Source: Paracoccaceae bacterium (GTDB lineage Bacteria; Pseudomonadota; Alphaproteobacteria; Rhodobacterales; Rhodobacteraceae). From it: DNA of 64,000 nucleotides. Positions 17,732 through 25,244 of this stretch are shown piece after piece. A program made the translations under genes and the position numbers. Below the pieces are notes generated by a model that made no database searches, had not been told where the DNA came from, and saw only the letters and a program-made list of their open reading frames with translations. The stretch covers positions 1 to 64,000 of the forward strand of contig JAQWIK010000102.1 of NCBI GenBank assembly GCA_029248915.1. The letters run 5' to 3'. Numbering within the stretch: the first letter of the stretch is position 1; the number at the start of each line of letters is the position of its first letter.

Positions 17732-18493
17732 ATGGGTCAAAAAATTGCTTTTACATCCAGTGAAGAAAAAATTGCCACTGAAGCTATGGAAAGGCTTATT
17801 AAGCTTTATGGCAACTGTGCTTTGGAAGAAGCAGATGTAATTGTTGCGCTTGGTGGCGATGGCTTCATGTTGCAAACCCTTCATAATACTCAAGATTTGT
17901 CAGCACCAGTTTATGGAATGAACCGTGGAACAGTTGGTTTTCTTATGAATGCTTATGATGAAAAAGGTCTAATTCAACGACTAGAAATCTCAGTAGAAGA
18001 AAAGCTAAACCCATTAAGAATGGAAGCGATCACCACCGATGGTGTTGTGAAAACTGCTCTAGCGATCAATGAAGTTAGCTTGTTACGTGCTGGGCCACAG
18101 GCAGCTAAGTTATCGATTTCAGTCGATGGAAAGACCCGTATGTCGGAGTTAATTAGCGATGGTGTGTTATTGTCTACACCTGCTGGAAGTACTGCGTATA
18201 ACTATTCAGCAACTGGTCCAATTTTGCCAATTGGTTCCGATGTTTTGGCTCTTACTGCGCTGAATGCTTTTCGTCCACGGAGATGGCGTGGCGCTTTGAT
18301 ACCTAAAAGATCAAGGGTCGAGGTGGTAGTATTAGAGCCAGAAAAAAGACCCATTATGGCAGATGCTGACAGTAGGAGTGTAAAAAACGTAGCACAGGTT
18401 AATATTAGCAGTGCTGATGATATTCAGCACCAAATACTTTTTGATCCGGGCCACGGTTTGGAAGAAAGGTTAATCTCAGAACAATTCAATTGA
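17732..18493 (+). CDS. nadK: NAD kinase
   Basis: NadK phosphorylates NAD to NADP with ATP (or polyphosphate), supplying the cell's NADP pool. The glycine-rich GGDGFMLQTLH (around residue 42) is the diagnostic ATP/NAD site, followed by GMNRGTVGFLMN, the NE pair in LAINEVSLLR, and the C-terminal domain glycine block SDGVLLSTPAGSTAYNYSATGPILP. 253 residues is typical for alphaproteobacterial NAD kinases. The Shine-Dalgarno before ATG 17732 is weak. Stand-alone gene, divergent from glyA and convergent with prpE (20-bp gap). Confidence 0.95.
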   Translation: MGQKIAFTSSEEKIATEAMERLIKLYGNCALEEADVIVALGGDGFMLQTLHNTQDLSAPVYGMNRGTVGFLMNAYDEKGLIQRLEISVEEKLNPLRMEAITTDGVVKTALAINEVSLLRAGPQAAKLSISVDGKTRMSELISDGVLLSTPAGSTAYNYSATGPILPIGSDVLALTALNAFRPRRWRGALIPKRSRVEVVVLEPEKRPIMADADSRSVKNVAQVNISSADDIQHQILFDPGHGLEERLISEQFN

Positions 18494-18513
18494 GATAGAA
18501 AAAGATTAAATAG

Positions 18514-20403
18514 TTATTTTGCATATCCAAGAGACTGTAATGAAACTTTGATTTCGTCTAAAATTGTTGGATCGTCAATTGTTGCTGGCAACTTGAATTC
18601 CTGACTATCAGCAATTTTTACCATCGTGCCCCGTAAAATTTTTCCTGATCGCGTTTTTGGCAAGCGGGGAACTACTGCTGCTAATTTAAATGATGCTACG
18701 GGTCCAATTTGGTTACGTACCAATTTAATACACTCATTGACGATTTCTTGGTCGGGTCGGTTAACGCCCTTAGTTAAACATAAGAATCCCAAAGGAACTT
18801 GTCCTTTAAGTTGATCTGAAACTCCTATAACAGCGCATTCGGCTACATCTGCGTGATTAGATAAAGCTTCTTCCATTGCTCCTGTTGATAAACGATGACC
18901 TGCGACATTTATGACGTCATCTGTTCGAGCCATTATGTAAAGGTATCCATCATCGTCTATCAATCCAGCATCACCGGTTTCATAAAAGCCGGGAAATGTA
19001 GAAAGGTAAGACTTTTTAAATCGTTCTTCAGCGTTCCAAAGCGTTGGTAAACTTCCTGGTGGCAGTGGCAATTTGATAGCCACTGCTCCTAATTGACCAT
19101 TGGGTAATTCATTTCCATTATTATCTAAAATTTTTACATCGTACCCTGGCATTGGCACTGATGGACTTCCCACCTTAATTGGCAGGGCTTCAATGCCCGT
19201 TGGGTTGCCAACGATTGTCCATCCTGTTTCGGTCTGCCACCAATGGTCAATAACTGGTACACCCAACAAGTTTTGAGCCCAATTTATCGTATCAGGGTCC
19301 GCGCGCTCTCCTGCAAGAAATAGTGCCTGCAAACAGCTTAAATCATACTGCGATTTAAACTTACCCTCGGGATCTTCCCGTTTTATTGCTCGGAATGCTG
19401 TTGGAGCAGTAAAAAATGCTTTCACTTTATGTTCGCTTATTACCCGCCAAAATGTTCCTGCATCTGGAGTGCCGACAGGCTTACCTTCAAATAATACAGT
19501 AGTATTTCCGTGAATTAAGGGTGCGTAGCAAATGTAACTATGGCCAACCACCCAGCCAACATCAGAAGCAGCCCAGAAAACGTCCCCCGGGTCAACATTG
19601 TATATATTCTTCATGCTCCAATGCAGTGCCACTAGGTGTCCAGCGGTTGGTCTAACGACTCCTTTTGGTGCCCCAGTTGTTCCAGATGTATACAAAATAT
19701 ATGCGGGGTGATTTCCCTCAACCATAACACAACTAGCGGGTTCTACATTTAATTGGAACTCATCCCAGTCAAAATCCCTATTTTGTATTAAACTTGCTAC
19801 AGCTTCCGGCCGCTGCAATATCACAACACTTTCGGGCTTGTGCTTGGAAAGCTCAATCGCAACATCTATTAATGGCTTATACTCAATAATTCTTCCTGGC
19901 TCGATACCGCATGATGCGGCCAAAATAGTCTTTGGTTTAGCATCATCAATTCTTACAGCAAGTTCGTTGGAAGCAAAGCCACCAAATACAACAGAATGAA
20001 TTGCTCCAATTCGTGCGCATGCTAACATGGCAACAAGGGCCTCTGGAAACATCGGCATATAGATGATTACTCTGTCCCCTTTTGTAATTCCTTTGTTGAT
20101 GAGAGCGCCCGCTAAAACACTCGTTTTTTCTAGTAGTTGCGCATAAGTAATATGCTGTTTCTTTTCCGTGATAGGGCTATCATAAATAATAGCAGTTTGA
20201 TCACCCCGACCATTCTCGACATGCCTATCTACTGCGTTGAAGCAAGTATTTACATAACTATCAGTATACCATTCAAATATAGGTGCATTGCTATCATTTA
20301 GAGCAAATGTTGGTTTTTGCGCCCAATCTATATTTTCGGCTGCTTCCATCCAAAAACTCTCTGGGTCTACTTGCCAGCTTTTATAAATTGAATGATAGTC
20401 CAT
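18514..20403 (-). CDS. prpE: Propionate--CoA ligase (PrpE)
   Basis: This acetyl-CoA synthetase-like enzyme converts propionate, ATP and CoA to propionyl-CoA. Motifs: YTSGTTGAPKGVVRPTAGH (phosphate loop), DHWWQTETGWTIVG (adenylate site), the YETGDAG...MARTDDVINVAGHRLSTGAMEEAL hinge, and the C-terminal lysine loop RLPKTRSGKILRGTM. The 629-residue length and the segments CGIEPGRIIEYKPLIDVAIELSKHKP and VVRPTAGHLVALHWSMKNIY are characteristic of PrpE rather than Acs. It starts at ATG 20403 with GGAG upstream. No methylcitrate or propionyl-CoA carboxylase genes are in the window, so the onward route is not visible. Control may involve the dyad at 20511-20526. Confidence 0.92.
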   Translation of the reverse strand: MDYHSIYKSWQVDPESFWMEAAENIDWAQKPTFALNDSNAPIFEWYTDSYVNTCFNAVDRHVENGRGDQTAIIYDSPITEKKQHITYAQLLEKTSVLAGALINKGITKGDRVIIYMPMFPEALVAMLACARIGAIHSVVFGGFASNELAVRIDDAKPKTILAASCGIEPGRIIEYKPLIDVAIELSKHKPESVVILQRPEAVASLIQNRDFDWDEFQLNVEPASCVMVEGNHPAYILYTSGTTGAPKGVVRPTAGHLVALHWSMKNIYNVDPGDVFWAASDVGWVVGHSYICYAPLIHGNTTVLFEGKPVGTPDAGTFWRVISEHKVKAFFTAPTAFRAIKREDPEGKFKSQYDLSCLQALFLAGERADPDTINWAQNLLGVPVIDHWWQTETGWTIVGNPTGIEALPIKVGSPSVPMPGYDVKILDNNGNELPNGQLGAVAIKLPLPPGSLPTLWNAEERFKKSYLSTFPGFYETGDAGLIDDDGYLYIMARTDDVINVAGHRLSTGAMEEALSNHADVAECAVIGVSDQLKGQVPLGFLCLTKGVNRPDQEIVNECIKLVRNQIGPVASFKLAAVVPRLPKTRSGKILRGTMVKIADSQEFKLPATIDDPTILDEIKVSLQSLGYAK

Positions 20404-20510
20404 TTGTTTTCTCCGTCAGCGATATCATTGTTAAAGCGTGAAATTTAACCTAGAGCAAGACACCAATTTTTGATGAAGTCTCTAACTTTTCTGGACAATT
20501 TTCTTAAAGC

Positions 20511-20526
20511 AAGTGTAATTTCACTT
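20511..20526. promoter_or_regulatory. Dyad in the prpE / DUF3572 divergent promoter region
   Basis: AAGTGTAATTTCACTT is a 16-bp near-perfect palindrome (only the base pair at the two mirrored positions T/T breaks symmetry). It lies in the 148-bp divergent gap, 108 bp upstream of prpE and 26 bp upstream of the DUF3572 start, a position suited to an operator for either gene. The regulator is not identifiable. Confidence 0.4.
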
Positions 20527-20551
20527 TAGAGCAGAATAAGAAGCCTAATTT

Positions 20552-20830
20552 ATGGATAAAGAAATAGCAGAAACAAGGGCACTTGAAGTATTAACTTGGG
20601 TGTTATCTGAGGACGACTTGATACAGGTGTTTATGGGTGCGACTGGTGCATCTCAAAATGATTTGCGTTCGAATACTTTAAGTCATGAATTCCTTATTTC
20701 GATATTAGACTTTGTTTTGATGGATGATAATTGGGTTCTTTCTTGCAGTAAATTTCTGAGTATAGACCCTTCTCAAATAGGCATAATAAGATCATCACTA
20801 GATGGTGGTCGAGAGGTTAGTTGGACGTGA
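20552..20830 (+). CDS. DUF3572 family protein
   Basis: A 92-residue, probably all-helical cytosolic protein of unknown function. The block LEVLTWVLSEDDLIQVFMGATGASQNDLR and the DFVLMDDNWVL segment match the DUF3572 family, common in Alphaproteobacteria. Its end overlaps the HAD phosphatase start by 10 bp (if TTG 20821 is used), so the two genes are translationally coupled. It has no catalytic motif or cysteine pair that would suggest a chemistry. Confidence 0.85.
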   Translation: MDKEIAETRALEVLTWVLSEDDLIQVFMGATGASQNDLRSNTLSHEFLISILDFVLMDDNWVLSCSKFLSIDPSQIGIIRSSLDGGREVSWT

Positions 20831-21540
20831 TCAAGGAATTTTCAGAAATAAAAGGTCTTTTGTTTGATAAAGACGGCACTTTATTTGATTTTGATAGAAC
20901 TTGGAATTCTTGGACATCAAGAGTATTGGCTGAAATTTCTGAACAATCTAATGTGAGCATCAGTGAATTAGCCAAGTCTATAGATTTCAATCTACTTACG
21001 GGAAAACTTTTACCTCAGAGCATCGTAATAGCTGGAACGCATAGGCAAGTGACAGCTGCCATCCATAGCAAGGTGCCAACTTGGGATTTTGATTATCTCG
21101 AAAGTTACCTAATGGAAATTGTCATTGAAACTCCTCAGTACGAAGTAGTTCCCTTACGAGAGTATTTTCAGAAACTCAAATTAAAGGGATTTTCACTTGG
21201 TGTAATGACAAATGATGCTGAAAAAGGAGCAAAGGCTCATTTATCAGCAGCAGGTATATTTGATATATTAGACTTTGTAGCAGGTAGTGATACTGGCTAT
21301 GGCTCCAAACCGGCCCCCGAACCTTTGCTAGCTTTTGCAGAAAAAACATATTTAAAACCAAATGAAATAGCGATGGTTGGAGATAGTTTACATGATTTAG
21401 AAGCTGCAAATGCAGCTGGGATGGTGAGAGTTGCCGTTTTGACAGGAATGGCTACTGAAAAACAACTTAAAAAATATGCTGACATAGTATTACCCTCAAT
21501 AGCTGATCTTCCTGATATATTATCAAAAAATTCTGTTTGA
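20821..21540 (+). CDS. HAD-family hydrolase, phosphoglycolate-phosphatase-like
   Basis: A 239-residue HAD phosphatase. Motif I is LLFDKDGTLFDF, with nucleophile Asp and general acid Asp; motif II is the Thr in LGVMTNDAE; motif III Lys is in YGSKPAPEPLLAF; motif IV is MVGDSLHDLEAA. An alpha-helical cap (class C1) lies between motifs I and II, as in phosphoglycolate phosphatases. Start is uncertain: TTG 20821 or GTG 20827, both near GAGAGG. The substrate could be 2-phosphoglycolate or another small phosphate ester. It is coupled to DUF3572, and 76 bp upstream of the MttB-family gene. Confidence 0.88.
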   Translation: MDVIKEFSEIKGLLFDKDGTLFDFDRTWNSWTSRVLAEISEQSNVSISELAKSIDFNLLTGKLLPQSIVIAGTHRQVTAAIHSKVPTWDFDYLESYLMEIVIETPQYEVVPLREYFQKLKLKGFSLGVMTNDAEKGAKAHLSAAGIFDILDFVAGSDTGYGSKPAPEPLLAFAEKTYLKPNEIAMVGDSLHDLEAANAAGMVRVAVLTGMATEKQLKKYADIVLPSIADLPDILSKNSV

Positions 21541-21616
21541 TTGCGACGTTAAAAGTCGGGAAAAGGCGGGATATAATTTTATTTAAAGTGCTTCCATTCT
21601 TTTAGGAGGTCAGTGG

Positions 21617-23176
21617 ATGAGTAAACAGGCTCATAAGCGTAGAAGGGAAGGCGGCAGAGCTGGTAACGCTTCAAGGCGTGGCTCAGCTTCCATAGAACAA
21701 ATGCCATGGCATTTGCCAATTAACAGTGATGCCCCGACAGAGCCATTAAATGATGATGGTATTATGGCAATTCACGAAGGTGCGATGCGTATTTTGGAGG
21801 AAATTGGTGTAGAATTCCTCAATGAAAAGGCACTGACAATATTGAAAAAGGCAGGATGCAAAATTAATGAACAAAATGTTCGTATGGACCGACACTTTGT
21901 AATGGAAATGATAGCGAAAGCTCCACCGACGTTTGATATTACTCCCCGTAACGTAAAGAGAAAGATCACTGTAGGTGGCCCCTATATTTTATTTGGTAAT
22001 GTATCTTCTCCACCTGCCTACTGGGATATGGAAATTAATAAAAAAATACCTGGTTCGCGTGAAATGTTTACTAACTTTTGTAAGTTGAGCCAATATTTCA
22101 ATTGTATTCATTTTCTTGGTGGCTACCCGGTAGAACCTGTCGATTTGCACCCAAGTACACGTCATTTAGATGCCGTCTTTGATAAGTTGATTTTATCGGA
22201 CAAGGTGGCTCATGCCTATAGTTTGGGCAAAGAGCGGGTCGAAGATGTGATGGAAATGGTCCGCATTGCAGGTAATCTGACCCATGATGAATTTGAGGCA
22301 AGCCCTAAAATGTTCACGAACATAAATTCTACATCTCCTCTTAAACATGATGAGCCTATGTTAGATGGCTGGATGAGACTAGCTGAAAAAAACCAGGCTC
22401 TAATTGTAACGCCTTTTACTTTAGCAGGGGCCATGGCTCCTGTGACAATGGCTGGGGCAGTTGCGCAATCGATAGCAGAAGCCTTATGTGTGGTTGCTTT
22501 GGCTCAATATATTCGACCTGGGGCAGCATGTGTGATTGGAACTTTTACCTCAAATGTTGATATGAAATCTGGCGCGCCTGCTTTTGGAACTCCAGAATAT
22601 ATGCGGGCCACTCAAATGACGGGTCAACTTGCTAGATATTATGGCTTGCCGATGCGATCGTCGGGCGTCTGTGCTGCTAATATTCCAGATGGTCAATCAA
22701 TTTGGGAAACATCTAATAGCTTGTGGGCCGCGGTGCAGTCGGGCACTAATTTGGTTTATCATGCTGCAGGTTGGTTAGAGGGTGGACTAATTGCTAGTCC
22801 AGAAAAATTTATAATGGATTGTGAAATTATACAACAAATTCAACGGTATTTTGACCCCATGCTCACAGCAACAAAAACAGAAGATATAGCGGTTGATGCT
22901 ATCAAAGAGGTTGGAAACGATGGGCACTTTTTTGGTATTCAACACACTCAAGATCGTTATTCAGAAGCTTTTTATCAGCCATTTCTTTCTGATTGGCGAA
23001 ATTTTGAGGCCTGGGAGGCAGCTGGAGGTATCTGGACCGCGGAGCGCGCGCACAAAAAATATAAAATGATTTTAAACGAATTTGAGGCACCACATTTAGA
23101 TCAAGGCATCAAAGAAGAGTTAGAAAGTTTTATTGCACGTAGAAAATCTGAGGGCGGAGCACCGACCGATTATTGA
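21617..23176 (+). CDS. MttB-family trimethylamine/quaternary-amine methyltransferase, non-pyrrolysine type
   Basis: A 519-residue TIM-barrel protein of the trimethylamine methyltransferase (MttB) superfamily: MRILEEIGVEFLNEKALTILKKAGC at the N-terminus, GAMAPVTMAGAVAQSIAEAL in the middle, YYGLPMRSSGVCAANIPDGQS later. The reading frame is uninterrupted, so there is no amber codon for pyrrolysine, as in the MtgB-like subgroup that demethylates glycine betaine or other quaternary amines onto a corrinoid protein. It has a strong AGGAGG Shine-Dalgarno, and a plausible TATAAT at 21572-21577. The basic, glycine-rich N-terminus (HKRRREGGRAGNASRRG) is typical of Rhodobacterales copies. No corrinoid protein gene is next to it, so substrate and methyl acceptor are unknown. 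Confidence 0.88.
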   Translation: MSKQAHKRRREGGRAGNASRRGSASIEQMPWHLPINSDAPTEPLNDDGIMAIHEGAMRILEEIGVEFLNEKALTILKKAGCKINEQNVRMDRHFVMEMIAKAPPTFDITPRNVKRKITVGGPYILFGNVSSPPAYWDMEINKKIPGSREMFTNFCKLSQYFNCIHFLGGYPVEPVDLHPSTRHLDAVFDKLILSDKVAHAYSLGKERVEDVMEMVRIAGNLTHDEFEASPKMFTNINSTSPLKHDEPMLDGWMRLAEKNQALIVTPFTLAGAMAPVTMAGAVAQSIAEALCVVALAQYIRPGAACVIGTFTSNVDMKSGAPAFGTPEYMRATQMTGQLARYYGLPMRSSGVCAANIPDGQSIWETSNSLWAAVQSGTNLVYHAAGWLEGGLIASPEKFIMDCEIIQQIQRYFDPMLTATKTEDIAVDAIKEVGNDGHFFGIQHTQDRYSEAFYQPFLSDWRNFEAWEAAGGIWTAERAHKKYKMILNEFEAPHLDQGIKEELESFIARRKSEGGAPTDY

Positions 23177-23197
23177 ATTATTGAAAAACTCATAATT

Positions 23198-24061
23198 TTA
23201 AACTTTCTTTAATTTGTACAAATTAAAAAGATTGAAAAAAGATAAAGCGCTGATAACTATGCATCCGCCAAGAATAGCATATTGGCCTGGGTATTCACCC
23301 AAAACGAACCAAACTAAAATTGGGGCCAACACAGATTCTAACAAAACGAGTAACGAAACTTCTGAGGAACTGATGAAACGTGGTCCTAGTGTAAGTAAGC
23401 ATGAGGAAGCCCCGATGATAGTTCCATGCATCAAAATTAGGTTCCAATCTTTTGCCTGAACTTCGAATGGTGAAATAAAGAAAGATAAAACTAACGCACC
23501 TCCAATGTATCCAAATGGAATCGCAGGGATCATAGAAATTGTTCGTGCTGCACGGACGGCTGTCAACGCCGCTGCGAAAGCAACTGAAACATAGACCGCC
23601 CAAATGTCACCTTTCCATGATGCAATTTGAATTGTTGTAGAACCGTAAGTGATGAAACATAATCCAATTGCTACTAACGCCATTGTAAGGACCATTAAAA
23701 TTTTTATTGGCTCAGCTAAAAAGATGCGGCTAAAAAGAGTGGCAAAAACTGGCATAGAGGCTAATATAAAGACGACATTTGCTACGCTGGTATTTGTAAC
23801 CGCTAAAACAAATGCGGGAGCTGTGCTTGCTATTAAAACTGCATAGATTGAGCTGGGGATTCCAGCTTTAAAAACATCTCTAAAACCTTGTACTCCATAG
23901 AGAAACACGACAATAAAAAGTGCGAAAATACCAGAAATTAAGCTTCGCCAAAATGCTGTCACCATTGGCTCAGCAGAAATTAACCTGACAAATAAAGAGT
24001 CAGGTACAACGAGTAACACGCCACATGTAGTTATTAATAGACCTTTAAGTTGCCCGTTCAA
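23198..24061 (-). CDS. EamA-family (DMT superfamily) permease
   Basis: A 287-residue inner-membrane protein with ~10 hydrophobic helices in two EamA repeats. The first repeat contains FWRSLISGIFALFIVVFLYG and IASTAPAFVLAVTNTSVANVVFILASMPVFATLFSRIFL, the second GTIIGASSCLLTLGPRFISSSEVSLLVLLESVLAPILVWFVLGE, the standard pattern of drug/metabolite exporters. Cargo is unknown; some members export amino acids or metabolites. It is convergent with the MttB-family gene (21-bp gap). No clear operon partner; DUF4389 lies 61 bp upstream in the same direction. Confidence 0.88.
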   Translation of the reverse strand: MNGQLKGLLITTCGVLLVVPDSLFVRLISAEPMVTAFWRSLISGIFALFIVVFLYGVQGFRDVFKAGIPSSIYAVLIASTAPAFVLAVTNTSVANVVFILASMPVFATLFSRIFLAEPIKILMVLTMALVAIGLCFITYGSTTIQIASWKGDIWAVYVSVAFAAALTAVRAARTISMIPAIPFGYIGGALVLSFFISPFEVQAKDWNLILMHGTIIGASSCLLTLGPRFISSSEVSLLVLLESVLAPILVWFVLGEYPGQYAILGGCIVISALSFFNLFNLYKLKKV

Positions 24062-24122
24062 TTAATATTCCCATTAAAGCTGGTAAAATTTGAGAAATTT
24101 AATATTCAATAAGTTGTTTAAA

Positions 24123-24383
24123 TTATATTTTTGACCAGGGAAAAGGTTTATAGTCACTGGCTGATAACATAAATTGTATTGCTTGACCAAACCAGTTCTT
24201 AAGATTAGATGCCAGATTTGCGATAAATGGGTTCTTTTCTTTTGTGGTGAGGAGCCAAAAAAATTGAATAAAAGCTAAAAAACTAATCACGGTCAGTCCC
24301 AAGTTTAATAGCAACCCAAATACCAACATTTGTAAGCCGCGAATTAAAATAATTTTTCTATTTTGAGCGCTAGAATTTTCCAT
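24123..24383 (-). CDS. DUF4389 membrane protein
   Basis: An 86-residue inner-membrane protein with two likely transmembrane helices (about residues 12-34 and 39-48, FGLLLNLGLTVISFLAFIQFFWLL). The trailing segment NPFIANLASNLKNWFGQAIQFMLSASDYKPFPW is the recognisable DUF4389 signature. Function unknown. It is separated from the EamA gene by 61 bp on the same strand. Confidence 0.8.
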   Translation of the reverse strand: MENSSAQNRKIILIRGLQMLVFGLLLNLGLTVISFLAFIQFFWLLTTKEKNPFIANLASNLKNWFGQAIQFMLSASDYKPFPWSKI

Positions 24384-24478
24384 CTAAGTCTCTCCTAATA
24401 GTTAGTGGTTGTTATATATTAAGCGATAAATTTGAAAAAATTATTATTCGTACTATATTTTTTTCATCGGAGAGTAAA

Positions 24479-24583
24479 ATGCGTAGAGTAAAAGATATTG
24501 AGTGTGATAAGTGTGGGCAAGAGTTCAGTGCCAGTGAACATACGCAATGCCCAAAATGTTTAAAGCTCGAAGAAAAGAAATAA
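24479..24583 (+). CDS. 34-residue zinc-ribbon mini-protein
   Basis: Not in the ORF track because of its size. ATG 24479 follows GGAGA with 6-nt spacing, a near-ideal ribosome site, and the frame ends at TAA 24581-24583. The peptide has two CxxC pairs, CDKCGQE and CPKC, spaced by 13 residues, which is a zinc-ribbon layout, with charged ends (MRRVKDIE; LEEKK). It could bind RNA or DNA, or a protein partner, but no function is known. It is divergent from DUF4389 and convergent with DUF1127. The ribosome site and the cysteine spacing are what argue that it is real. Confidence 0.65.
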   Translation: MRRVKDIECDKCGQEFSASEHTQCPKCLKLEEKK

Positions 24584-24630
24584 CAGCTTTTAGTTCCGAA
24601 TTTTTAGTTCAAGGCACAAATAAATTTAAA

Positions 24631-24652
24631 TGGGCCCGTTTAAACAGACCCA
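24631..24652 (-). terminator. Candidate terminator of the DUF1127 gene
   Basis: On the minus strand TGGGTC and GGCCCA form a short GC-rich stem (one mismatch) around TGTTTAAACG, followed by TTTAAATTTATTT. The stem overlaps the last codons and stop of the DUF1127 gene. This is a modest but positionally sensible intrinsic terminator. Confidence 0.5.
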
Positions 24653-24873
24653 GCTAAATTAGGATTGATAAGTACGCTAATCATGTCCCGCGTAGACATT
24701 CTATTTTCGGCGTTGTCTAAATCTGCGCGAACACTGTTAACAATTTCACTTACAAAACTTGCCCTGGATAATCCTATGTCGTTTAGTTGACTGTCTGAAA
24801 GTGTTCTTAAAGCATCATTGGCTGCACTTGCTGTTCGGCTTAGAACCATAGCTTTATATATTTTTTTAAGCAT
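24640..24873 (-). CDS. DUF1127 (YjiS-like) small basic protein
   Basis: A 77-residue protein with the DUF1127 core LRTLSDSQLNDIGLSRASF (about residues 23-41), a small helical domain. Family members in Alphaproteobacteria are short arginine-rich proteins linked to stress, phosphate and RNA-level control; a subset affects mRNA turnover. This one has a longer C-terminal half with an acidic NSVRADLDNAENRMS stretch. Start ATG 24873 has AGGAG 6 nt upstream. Its start codon lies inside a perfect 11-bp inverted repeat (see 24866-24900), suggesting translational control. It is a single gene with its own terminator. Confidence 0.88.
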   Translation of the reverse strand: MLKKIYKAMVLSRTASAANDALRTLSDSQLNDIGLSRASFVSEIVNSVRADLDNAENRMSTRDMISVLINPNLAGSV

Positions 24874-24900
24874 ATCTTTCTCCTGTTTTGATATGCTTAA
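24866..24900 (-). promoter_or_regulatory. mRNA hairpin enclosing the DUF1127 ribosome-binding site
   Basis: On the minus strand UUAAGCAUAUC pairs perfectly with GAUAUGCUUAA (11 of 11 bp) around a 13-nt loop AAAACAGGAGAAA. The loop holds the Shine-Dalgarno (AGGAG) and the right arm contains the AUG, so folding would bury the start codon. Such a start-codon hairpin is a candidate RNA thermometer or regulated switch, though a DNA operator palindrome cannot be excluded. A 13-T run lies just upstream (24913-24925). Confidence 0.6.
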
Positions 24901-25084
24901 GTACTTAGTTTATTTTTTTTTTTTTACTTCAGATAAATCAGTATTGCCGCTATGCGCGAAATACATACCTAACTGACTAAATTCATAGACGCTACTTATA
25001 AGAAATATTAGTATAATTGAAAACAGTCCTGGCGAAGTTGTGATGACCAGATACTTGTCTTTTATAAAGGATAATTAAGAAATT

Positions 25085-25159
25085 TGGTAGCCCGTACGAG
25101 AATCGAACTCGTCTTTCCAGGTTGAAAACCTGGCGTCCTAACCGATAGACGAACGGGCC
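25085..25159 (-). tRNA. tRNA-Glu (anticodon UUC)
   Basis: On the minus strand the cloverleaf is complete: acceptor GGCCCGT/ACGGGCT (with one terminal G-U pair), D arm with GGTTAGGAC, anticodon stem CCAGG/CCTGG around TTTTCAA giving UUC, and T loop GTTCGATTC with stem CGAG. A genomic CCA follows the discriminator A. The set matches bacterial tRNA-Glu. It lies just upstream of recJ on the same strand, the usual Rhodobacterales arrangement. Confidence 0.97.
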
Positions 25160-25244
25160 ACACGTTTTGATCGGGTTTTATGCAATGAACTAAAAAGGCG
25201 CAAGTCAAAAAAAATAAAATTTTAAAAATTTTTGTTCTTAAGTA

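Noticed and set aside
21617-23176. Pyrrolysine-containing trimethylamine methyltransferase
   Set aside because: There is no in-frame amber codon and no pyl genes nearby.
24913-24925. 13-T homopolymer as a phase-variation tract
   Set aside because: It lies outside coding sequence and in one window there is no evidence of length variation; it is mentioned only as context for the DUF1127 leader.
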